Source: Melioribacteraceae bacterium
GTDB taxonomy: Bacteria; Bacteroidota; Ignavibacteria; Ignavibacteriales; Melioribacteraceae
Assembly: GCA_016342755.1 (NCBI GenBank)
Contig: JAEINS010000006.1
Span: 124,001-188,000, forward strand
Direction of reading: 5' to 3'
Length of the DNA stretch: 64,000 nt
Made by a program: the position numbers and the translations under genes. The notes under the pieces were generated by a model. That model ran no database searches. It had not been told where the DNA came from and worked only from the letters and a program-made list of their open reading frames with translations. The stretch's first letter is position 1; every line of letters starts with the position of its first letter. This document shows positions 33,759-42,291 of the stretch, piece after piece.

Positions 33759-36700
33759 CTACATATTTGGTTTAATTAATAATGGAAATTTCTCTACAGT
33801 CTCTTTATAAGCCGATAAAAACGTTGCCACCGGCCTGACCTGCATTATCCATATTTTAGAACCTTCAATTGCGTATTCTATATCTAAAGGATATCCATAC
33901 TCCGATTCCAATTTAATTGCCAGTTTTACTAATTCACAGATTTCAACATATTCTAATGCCGGTCTAAACCTTTGATGATATAAGGTCGCTTCAATTCTTG
34001 TTCCTGTTCCAACGGTCTTATCAAAGACCACCTGCTCTTGTTTATCAGCTGTTATATAATTAAAGTTTAACGGACTATTCTCAAGATCACCTTCTTTAAC
34101 AACTGTAATCTGATCTGATGCCGCTGTGCCGGAAACAATTCCTTCCCCTAATCCAAGTCCGGCATTAATAATAATTTCCCTAAGATTATTTTTAGAAACG
34201 TTTATAGTCTGCATAACCCCGGAAACCCTGGCCCATATTATCTTTTGGATTATTACTCCCCCTTTATACTGATAATCACTGCCCAATATTTTTCTGTTAT
34301 GAATTGCCCGCTCAGTCCACAATCCGCTCCAGGTTTTTTTAAGAAACTTAATAATAGATTCAAAACTATCGATAAATAAAAATGTTTCAAACTCTCCCGC
34401 TCTTGCGGCAACCTCAGCATCTTCTTCTAATGAAGATGATCTTATTGCAAAGTAAGTTTGGGTATTATCTGATTCACATTTTTGCAGAAGGTTTGTGTAG
34501 GCGGATTTAACTTTGGACAAAAGTTTTTCCGGTAAGGAAACGTTTTCCCAAAGCTTAGTTATATATTCAGATTTCTGTGAATCATTTATATCTTTTCTTA
34601 CAAGAATTAATTCGATTGCATCTTTAACTGTTTTTGCCTGAGTAGGAATTTCCTTTATAAAAGATTTTGTCGATTCTAATTTATTATCAAGTACATCCTG
34701 AAAGGCTTTGTTGGAAACCGCAAACCACGGAGAAATATTTTCTTCGCCACAAATCTGATTTATCTCCGCAAGGTTAGAAGCTTTGCCGCCTACCAATGGC
34801 AGTAATTCAAGTCCGCCATGTTTTGAGTCAATTATATAATGAGATGCTAAGGATTTAATTAAACTTTTTTCCGCTTCAGAAATGCTTATCTGAATTGATT
34901 TAATAAACTGTTCCTTTTTTTCAGAGAGATAAAGCAAAGACTTAATGCGTTCCAGTTGTCTATAAATATGTCTAATCTTCAAAGGGCTTTTTGAATGCAT
35001 TAACATGTATTCTGCCGCTGTGTAACGGGTTTCAAAAATATACTCCAGCCTTTCTAAGGAAATTCTATTTAATTCTTTTATACTTCTAAGATTAAGCTCT
35101 TTGTAATTGAAGTTCGTTTTATTAAGAAAATTTTTAATCTTATCTAAAAGATTATGAAGGTGAATGATCTTTAACCGGGAAACTATAATTTCATTCAAAT
35201 AATTTGTAGTTGAAATGTTTTTAATAATTGTATCATATTCCCTTATATATTGCTGATACATTTCCATTACAATATTATTAAGAAAACTTTTAACAGCTTC
35301 ACTAGTATTTGGGTTAGCAATAATTATCTTTAATAAATTAGTACGTTCATTAAAATCAGCGTTTTTACCTGAGGTTAAATCTCCAATTAATATTTCGTGT
35401 ACAGCAAACCTTGTTATTATTGGGTCTTTTAAACGTGATAAGATTTTTTCAATTTGATGACGAGCCTTTAAAAGTTTTCCTCTTAGCGGCAGAACATTCT
35501 CGTCCAGCGAATTGGCAATTCGGAAACTCATCCTTCCATAAGTCCTAAAGCCATTATATAAAGCCAGTGTATCAAGATCCTGCCCCAGAACCTCAAGTAT
35601 ACTTTTGTTAGCATCTAAAACTATTATATCGCCGTCATTCAAATTATATTTTTTTTCATGAATATCTTTCATGATGGTGATATTCATACCATTGATTTTT
35701 TTTCTTTCCTCTTTATATTCAATCTGATTATAAACAATACTTTTATTTCCGCCAGTATTAGTAATCCACTTTCCTTCAATAATAATTGATGGTTTTTCAA
35801 ACTGAGTTGCAATAAGTCCGGCATGACTTAATATTCCGCCGCCGGTAGAAATTATTCCTGCCGAGTGATAAAGAAATGTATTATCTTCCGGCGAAATAGT
35901 TTCAGCAACCAAAATGGAATCATCAAAATCCTCTGGGACTCTGGAACTTAATCCCAGAACGGCTTTACCGGTTGTTCTTCCCGGAGAAGCCGATAAACCA
36001 TTTATTATTCTTTCACCCTGTAAATATGCATCTCTTACATACTCAATCTTTGTTGATAGATTATATTTTAACTCCGTAATTGTATTAGAAATATCTTCTG
36101 ACTTTGGTTCCTTAAAAGGAATTATATAATTATTCTGGCGTAAAACTTTTGAAAATTTATTTACATCACAGCTCCAATTATAAATCCATTTTTCAGAAAT
36201 AAAGCTTCTGTGTTTATAAATTCCGTTCCCTTCAGAAAAAAGTGCTAAGTTAATAATATCATTGTGATTTCTAAGGATATAGAGGTTAAGGCTTTTTCCC
36301 AATAAAGAAATTTTTGTCAGCTGAACTTTCATGTGTTCAATACTGCCTATCGAATGGAATGTTAGTGTTCTTTCTAACGGTAAAATAAATTTGGCTAAGA
36401 TAACTGAGTCTTCAAGTGAACCTTCTTTTCCTGAAATTATATTTACAAATAATTCTATCGGATTGGTTCTAACAAATAATTCGTTTGCCGCGTTAAAAAA
36501 TAATCCCGCGTTTTTTGTAATTTCCCCGGATTTAATGGCTTCTCTAAATGCCCATAAAAACATTTTTTCAAGATAAACCTGTCCAAATGCCCGTAAGCTG
36601 TTTTGCTCAGAAAACTGCTGAATATCAATTCCCAGTTCGTTAAAAGAGGATTTAATATTATGCAGAAAGTGATCATCTTTTCTGGCAATAAATCTGTCTC

Positions 36701-38879
36701 TATATTCGCCTTCACCATTCCATTCTTCTACTTTTTCAGATTCTAAAGATTCCGTTTTATAGCATAATATTTTTTGCTTATTATTATTCAGTAATGAAGA
36801 AAGAGGAAAAACTCCCCATTGTAAAAAGGATTCTGTCCAGGCTTCAATTATTTTATCTTTGGTTTCTTTATTATAATCTAGCGAACCAATTGTCCAATCA
36901 AGATCCATCATGTATGGAACCATTCTAAAAAGGTATTCAGCTTTTTCGCAGAGAAGTCCAAAATCTATTGTACGTTCCTTGTCATAACGCGCATGAATAC
37001 GGGTTCCTTCCATCTTAACATCAAATTCAAGCTTCTGGAATAGCTTTTTGATGGCATCAAGTTCCAAATTTGGATGCTGGTGCAGTTCGTAATTACTTAC
37101 TCCGTAATACTCAAGATCAATCATACCGCCCTGCAGCGGAGGTGAATAATCTATTCTAATAAATATTGGGTGATTTCTGAAATAAACATAATAATGGATT
37201 TCGTTTCCATAACAGAAAACATTTACATTGGGAAATCTTTCAGTTCCGTATAACATCTGACTCAAAAATCCACGGGCAACAATCTTAATAGGAAATGCTA
37301 CATTTTCCTCAAATTCATTCTCATTTTCATCTGGTTCAAAATCGGCGTAATGTATGTTTTTTATAATTGAGGAAATTTTATTATCAACTACAAAAGCCAA
37401 ATCGACTGTTCTATTCGGTGTTTTTCCTTTATCAACAAGTTTAAAGCCTAATTTTAATCCTCTTTGATGAAGGTATCTTTTTAATCCATGAATTGTTGTT
37501 ACATTATAAATACTTTTAGGTTCTTCAAACATCTGAACAAGTCGTGTCAGATCGGTAGAAAGCTGCGGCTGATCATCCACATCTTTAATTTCTCTATAGA
37601 CTTGTTCCTTTAATTTATTATAAATATTTGGCAGGTCTTTACATTCATCTGAGAATAAAGAAAAAAGAGAAACATAATCTTTTACAATTTTATCCAGAAG
37701 GTTTAAAATTCTCTCAATCTTTGTTTTTGTTAGCGGAGCAACATCTAAAATATCTTTTAAAACTAATGCGTGATTAAGATTGTAATGCCTAAATCTAGAT
37801 ACCGGGCTTTCTGTTTCATTTACAGAATTATCATCAGTTATAGTACCGCCAAAAGCTCTAACCAAATAAACATTACTGCCGGTTTTTAGTTTGGTTATAT
37901 TTTTTAAGAACTGGTTTTCGTTTTCAGAAATATAAACCGGAAGCGATTTGGGGAAAATTGTTTCATGTAATTTTGTAATCTTTATTCCGTAGTTAATCCG
38001 GTTCCAGCCAAGTTTACTAATTAATTCTTTTAACAGATCTTCATCGCATTTTCTTTCGGCAGATTTTATAGAGTCTATTAAAATTGAAGAGGTAGTTGAT
38101 TTTGGTTTTATAAAAAGAAGATCGGTATAAGACGCGCATGTGTAAGTTATATAGTTTGAAATCTGGGAATAAACCTTTGCGCCTAAAAATCTTTTAGCAA
38201 TCTCAGTTTGAATAGGCTGATTATCAGAATCCAAAAGTTTAGCCGCAAAAAATCTTATCTGAATTTTTTTATGTTTCATAAATAAATACAAAAGCGGATT
38301 ATCGCTGAAGCTTTTATCGTAAGGCGCATAATAATTTAGAATTACACGAATTTTCTCTACGTGTGTTTTTTCTGTCAGGTGCGATTTTTCCCGTAAAAAC
38401 TCATCAGCAAATATATCAACAACTTCATCGGTAATTGTAATCAGCATAGATTTGCATGATTCCAGAATAAAATTATAAGTCGCAGTAATTATTTCAGTTT
38501 TAGAACTCTGTAATAATTGTATTAATAGATTCCAATCAGGCTTTACCAGTGAAAAAAAATCAATAAAAAATTTATGTAATGCAAAAGCAGTTTTACTGTT
38601 TAAGGTTCTAAATTTATTTACCAGAGGGTATAATTGTTTTAAGTCGGAATTTGTAGTTACGTGTTTTTTGATTTGCTCTAGAAGAGCAGTAATTTTTTGC
38701 TGATTGCCTGAGACGGCGTTTATTTCTGGAAGTAACTCTTTAACAAGAAGCGATAATTCAGAATTATTTGTTGTTTCATGAGTGATTCTTTCTTTTTCCG
38801 GATTCATGATAACCATATTGTTGATTAACACAGGAACTAAAATTAATATAAAAGATACTAATATTTTTTTAATTAGCAT
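33759..38879 (-). CDS. Giant dikinase-like protein: phosphohistidine domain before ATP-grasp (PPDK_N) domain
   Basis: 1706 residues. Residues ~955-1040 form the swivelling phosphohistidine domain of the PEP-utilising family (GLSASPGRTTGKAVLG, then STGGGILSHAGLIATQFEKP with the His at about 1013). Residues ~1355-1700 are a PPDK_N/PEP-synthase ATP-grasp domain (PLVGGKASNLAEI, IRSSSLEED, AGEFETFL, AGLGLGEGIVSG, DIEYAIEG, WIMQVRPV). A coiled stretch of ~300 residues links them. The pyruvate/PEP barrel is absent. Order His-domain first, ATP domain last is that of plant glucan water dikinases and the reverse of PEP synthase and rifampin phosphotransferase. The N-terminal ~950 residues match nothing I know; a hydrophobic start (ILVSFILILVPVLINN) could be a signal anchor, or the start may be at ATG 38814-38805. 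Confidence 0.75.
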   Translation of the reverse strand: MLIKKILVSFILILVPVLINNMVIMNPEKERITHETTNNSELSLLVKELLPEINAVSGNQQKITALLEQIKKHVTTNSDLKQLYPLVNKFRTLNSKTAFALHKFFIDFFSLVKPDWNLLIQLLQSSKTEIITATYNFILESCKSMLITITDEVVDIFADEFLREKSHLTEKTHVEKIRVILNYYAPYDKSFSDNPLLYLFMKHKKIQIRFFAAKLLDSDNQPIQTEIAKRFLGAKVYSQISNYITYTCASYTDLLFIKPKSTTSSILIDSIKSAERKCDEDLLKELISKLGWNRINYGIKITKLHETIFPKSLPVYISENENQFLKNITKLKTGSNVYLVRAFGGTITDDNSVNETESPVSRFRHYNLNHALVLKDILDVAPLTKTKIERILNLLDKIVKDYVSLFSLFSDECKDLPNIYNKLKEQVYREIKDVDDQPQLSTDLTRLVQMFEEPKSIYNVTTIHGLKRYLHQRGLKLGFKLVDKGKTPNRTVDLAFVVDNKISSIIKNIHYADFEPDENENEFEENVAFPIKIVARGFLSQMLYGTERFPNVNVFCYGNEIHYYVYFRNHPIFIRIDYSPPLQGGMIDLEYYGVSNYELHQHPNLELDAIKKLFQKLEFDVKMEGTRIHARYDKERTIDFGLLCEKAEYLFRMVPYMMDLDWTIGSLDYNKETKDKIIEAWTESFLQWGVFPLSSLLNNNKQKILCYKTESLESEKVEEWNGEGEYRDRFIARKDDHFLHNIKSSFNELGIDIQQFSEQNSLRAFGQVYLEKMFLWAFREAIKSGEITKNAGLFFNAANELFVRTNPIELFVNIISGKEGSLEDSVILAKFILPLERTLTFHSIGSIEHMKVQLTKISLLGKSLNLYILRNHNDIINLALFSEGNGIYKHRSFISEKWIYNWSCDVNKFSKVLRQNNYIIPFKEPKSEDISNTITELKYNLSTKIEYVRDAYLQGERIINGLSASPGRTTGKAVLGLSSRVPEDFDDSILVAETISPEDNTFLYHSAGIISTGGGILSHAGLIATQFEKPSIIIEGKWITNTGGNKSIVYNQIEYKEERKKINGMNITIMKDIHEKKYNLNDGDIIVLDANKSILEVLGQDLDTLALYNGFRTYGRMSFRIANSLDENVLPLRGKLLKARHQIEKILSRLKDPIITRFAVHEILIGDLTSGKNADFNERTNLLKIIIANPNTSEAVKSFLNNIVMEMYQQYIREYDTIIKNISTTNYLNEIIVSRLKIIHLHNLLDKIKNFLNKTNFNYKELNLRSIKELNRISLERLEYIFETRYTAAEYMLMHSKSPLKIRHIYRQLERIKSLLYLSEKKEQFIKSIQISISEAEKSLIKSLASHYIIDSKHGGLELLPLVGGKASNLAEINQICGEENISPWFAVSNKAFQDVLDNKLESTKSFIKEIPTQAKTVKDAIELILVRKDINDSQKSEYITKLWENVSLPEKLLSKVKSAYTNLLQKCESDNTQTYFAIRSSSLEEDAEVAARAGEFETFLFIDSFESIIKFLKKTWSGLWTERAIHNRKILGSDYQYKGGVIIQKIIWARVSGVMQTINVSKNNLREIIINAGLGLGEGIVSGTAASDQITVVKEGDLENSPLNFNYITADKQEQVVFDKTVGTGTRIEATLYHQRFRPALEYVEICELVKLAIKLESEYGYPLDIEYAIEGSKIWIMQVRPVATFLSAYKETVEKFPLLIKPNM

Positions 38880-39065
38880 TACATTTTTAAATAATGTTCA
38901 ATTAAGAGAAAATAGAATGACTTATTGTTCAGAATGATAAAAACGTACTCCGGCATTACCGAATCTTTAATGCAAGATTAACACTATGTTAAATAATGGT
39001 TTGCCTGTATTTATTTACTATTATCATAATTACATTTGCCAGACAAAAATTATTTATCGAGTAAA

Positions 39066-41000
39066 ATGATATATCAGTTAAGCGAAATAAATTCAAAGGA
39101 TAATAAATTCTCATTCTCGTTGTTTGATAATGCAAGTGAAATGATATTTATAATTGACGAAAATAAAAATCCGGTTTACGCAAATAAATTATTTTTTGAA
39201 AAAATCTCAATTCAGACCTTAGGTGAAGTTTCTGTGAACTTTATACCGGACTTATTAAAGTATAGAGACGATGAAAATTTTGAAATAGAAATTATTATCG
39301 GCGAAAGCGTTAGTATGCTGGAATGTTCATCTTCATTTACAATACTGAGGTCACATTTAGAATATTCAGTTATAACGGTAAAGAGTAAGGTTGAAAATAA
39401 CATAGACAAGATTATTCCGGGAATGGATGTTTCAAATCAAAACTTTTTGAATGCGCTTCCAAATGGAATAGTTATAGTTGATCATAATCATAATATTCTT
39501 TGGCTAAACCAGAAAGCAATTGAAATTTCTGAAGATTTTCTGGGAAGCAGGTTTATTGAAAAAACAAATTATTGCGGCTATTTTACCATTGAACATAAGG
39601 AAGATATTAAAGGTAGAATTGAACGCTGTTTACAAGGTGATGAAGTTAAATTTAAGCGGCGTTTAATTAATAGTGAAAATGAAAATAAATGGTTTGAAAA
39701 TACTTACGTTCCGCTTACAAATAACGGGCAAAACTTATATTGCATAATTTCGTTTATCGATATAACCCGCTTTCAGAATTCGATTAATGATCTTAGATTA
39801 AATCAGAAAATTATGCAGGCTGTTAGTGACGCAAGCAGCGAACTATTAAATCTTGAAAAAATACAAGATACTTTATTGCAAAAACTTTCCAGAATTAATA
39901 TTCTAATGGATATATCCTGTTCGGCCATATTCAAACTTTCGGATAAAAACACATTTTTCCTCTACAATGATCTGTATGTAAATAAGCATGAAGAACTGAT
40001 TTTACCTTTCACAAATTACCTTATTGATGAAGAGTTGTTTCTTAAAACACTTATTGAAGAAGATGAAATAGTTATTACTCAGGATATGCAGAATGCGTTT
40101 TTTAAGAATAATAATCATTTAAAGAAAAAAACAATCCTGGTTTTGCCGGTTAAAGTAAACAACAGAATTTGGGGGATATTAGTACTTGAAGCTGGTTATA
40201 ATAAAATATGGTCAGAAGTTGAAAAAAGCAATATTCAGACATTTGCAAATTTTTTAGGTTTTTTCTTTAAAAGAATTGAGTATGAAAATGAGATAAAATA
40301 TATCCTTGAGGAAACCAAAAAAGCTGATAAACTTAAAGGGGATTTTCTGGCGCAGATTTCTCATGAAATTAGAACACCTATAAATTCCATTTTATCGTTT
40401 ATACAACTTCTTCAAAGTGAAATTCGTGATACACTTCCCGAAGAATTAGGGACGACATTCGATTTTATAGACAGGGGTAGTAAAAGACTTGTCAGGACAA
40501 TTGATATGATGCTGCAAATGGCGGAAATTCAGGCTGAATGTTATGATATAACTACGAAGAGAATATTTATTAATAAAGAGTATTTAAAAAAAATTGTTGC
40601 AAATCATAAGTTTGATGCTTCTGATAAACAAATTGCCGTGAATATTGTTCAGAGTTCCGGAGGTATTAATCTAGATTCAGATGAAAATGCGGTTTATAGC
40701 ATTATAAATAATATTGTTGATAATGCGGTTAAATTTACAACAAAAGGATTTGTAAATTTAATTGTAAAAGAATCTTCAATTATTATTGAAGATTCTGGTA
40801 TTGGAATGTCTGAAGAATATTTATCCAAGCTGTTTATCCCTTTTTCGCAGGAAGAAAACGGTTATACAAGAACTTATGAAGGCAATGGTCTGGGACTGGC
40901 AATTGCAAAAAATTACGCGGATTTTATAAATGCTGAGATCAATGTAAAAAGCAAAAAAAATATAGGTTCAACATTTATTATTAACTTTAATATTAACTAG
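39066..41000 (+). CDS. PAS-PAS-GAF hybrid-free sensor histidine kinase
   Basis: About 644 residues from ATG 39066; a TTG at 39036 would add ten residues. There are two PAS-like domains (about 15-110 and 120-235; the second with NGIVIVDHNHNILWLNQKAIEIS), a GAF domain (about 245-410, ending VLPVKVNNRIWGILVLE), a HisKA domain with the phospho-acceptor His in FLAQISHEIRTPINSIL (about 432) and an HATPase_c domain (NIVDNAVKFT, EDSGIGMSEE, GNGLGLAIAK). No membrane helix, so it senses in the cytoplasm. No response regulator is adjacent. Two more kinases follow; the next starts 8 bp after its stop. Confidence 0.88.
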   Translation: MIYQLSEINSKDNKFSFSLFDNASEMIFIIDENKNPVYANKLFFEKISIQTLGEVSVNFIPDLLKYRDDENFEIEIIIGESVSMLECSSSFTILRSHLEYSVITVKSKVENNIDKIIPGMDVSNQNFLNALPNGIVIVDHNHNILWLNQKAIEISEDFLGSRFIEKTNYCGYFTIEHKEDIKGRIERCLQGDEVKFKRRLINSENENKWFENTYVPLTNNGQNLYCIISFIDITRFQNSINDLRLNQKIMQAVSDASSELLNLEKIQDTLLQKLSRINILMDISCSAIFKLSDKNTFFLYNDLYVNKHEELILPFTNYLIDEELFLKTLIEEDEIVITQDMQNAFFKNNNHLKKKTILVLPVKVNNRIWGILVLEAGYNKIWSEVEKSNIQTFANFLGFFFKRIEYENEIKYILEETKKADKLKGDFLAQISHEIRTPINSILSFIQLLQSEIRDTLPEELGTTFDFIDRGSKRLVRTIDMMLQMAEIQAECYDITTKRIFINKEYLKKIVANHKFDASDKQIAVNIVQSSGGINLDSDENAVYSIINNIVDNAVKFTTKGFVNLIVKESSIIIEDSGIGMSEEYLSKLFIPFSQEENGYTRTYEGNGLGLAIAKNYADFINAEINVKSKKNIGSTFIINFNIN

Positions 41001-41008
41001 ATAAAAAA

Positions 41009-42193
41009 ATGGATCACGATATAATTAAAATATCAGATATAAATTCCTATAAGTCTACAATTGATTATAAGACTAATGTTAATGTTGTATTAAAAATGCT
41101 GGACGAAAATCTGCAATGGCCGGGTGTTATTCTTTTAAAAGACGGTTCATATTTTGGCATGATTTCTAAACTGGAACTGTTCAAAATTTTAGGTAAAAAG
41201 TTTGGAAGAGAACTTTATTCAAATCGTTCAATAGATTATTTGTTCGAAAACTGTAAAATTGAAGAAGCTGTAATTTTTGAAAGTGATAAGGATATTTCGA
41301 AAGCAGCTATTAAATTTTTAACAAAAAAGGATCCGGATAAATTTGAACCAATTGTAATAAAATATCCGAGTGGCGAAAATCGTTTAATTGACGCGCATGA
41401 ACTTTTTTTATCGTTATCTAAAATGCATCAGAGTATGTCTAAATCACTTAAAGAGGCAAGTGATTTTAAAACAGAAATAATCAGAATTGCCGCACACGAT
41501 TTGGCAAATCCATTAAATTCTATAATTGGTTTTTCAACAATGATGGAAGAAGAAATTAAAGATAAAGAAATGTTAACTATGCTTGATGTAATAAATTCAT
41601 CCGCAAATAGAATGATGGCACTGATAACAAATCTTTTACATTCCGATGCCATGGAATTTGGAAATACAAAGCTTCATCCAAAACAAATAGATCTAAATTC
41701 AATAATAGAATGCTTAGTAACAAATTATACAATTCAGGCGGGCAAAAAAAATCAAGAGTTCAGAGTTAAACTAGATAACAATAATGGTATCTCAATTTTA
41801 GCTGATGAAATAAAAATTTATGAAGTAATTGAAAATCTAATAAGCAACGCTGTAAAATACTCTCCGGTTGGCGGCAAAATTAATATAGAATTAAAATATG
41901 CAGATAAAGACGCGCTTTTTTCAATTAAAGATGAAGGTCCGGGTTTAACTGAAAAGGATAAGAAACGTGTTTTTGGCAAGTTTAACAGACTGTCAGCAAA
42001 ACCGACCGGAAATGAAAAATCGACCGGATTGGGACTTTATATTGTAAGGCAAATTGTTAATCTGCATAAAGGAGAAGTCTGGGTTGAAAGTGAAGAAAAA
42101 CATGGATCAACTTTTTATTTTTCACTGCCTTTTAAGTATGATAAAGAACATGTTTCATATCCTTTTGAAAAAAAAAGAGCTTCTGCCGGATAA
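41009..42193 (+). CDS. Cytoplasmic histidine kinase with CBS-like input
   Basis: 394 residues. The N-terminal ~130 residues resemble the CBS-like input found in some GGDEF and kinase proteins (NVVLKMLDE, PGVILLKDGSYFGMIS, then KFGRELYSNRSIDYLFE). The kinase core has the acceptor His in RIAAHDLANPLNSIIGFS (about residue 163), N box LISNAVKYSP, G1 DEGPGLTEKDK and G2 STGLGLYIVRQIVN. The HDLxNPL form of the H box, instead of HELRTPL, is a known variant. No membrane helix. It lies in the same run as the previous and next kinase genes. Confidence 0.86.
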   Translation: MDHDIIKISDINSYKSTIDYKTNVNVVLKMLDENLQWPGVILLKDGSYFGMISKLELFKILGKKFGRELYSNRSIDYLFENCKIEEAVIFESDKDISKAAIKFLTKKDPDKFEPIVIKYPSGENRLIDAHELFLSLSKMHQSMSKSLKEASDFKTEIIRIAAHDLANPLNSIIGFSTMMEEEIKDKEMLTMLDVINSSANRMMALITNLLHSDAMEFGNTKLHPKQIDLNSIIECLVTNYTIQAGKKNQEFRVKLDNNNGISILADEIKIYEVIENLISNAVKYSPVGGKINIELKYADKDALFSIKDEGPGLTEKDKKRVFGKFNRLSAKPTGNEKSTGLGLYIVRQIVNLHKGEVWVESEEKHGSTFYFSLPFKYDKEHVSYPFEKKRASAG

Positions 42194-42291
42194 ATTACTT
42201 ATTAAAATAAAAGTCAGTAAACAATTATTTTTGAAGAAACATTATTGGTATATTACCATTTATCATTTAATGTTTACGAAAATATTTGCTG

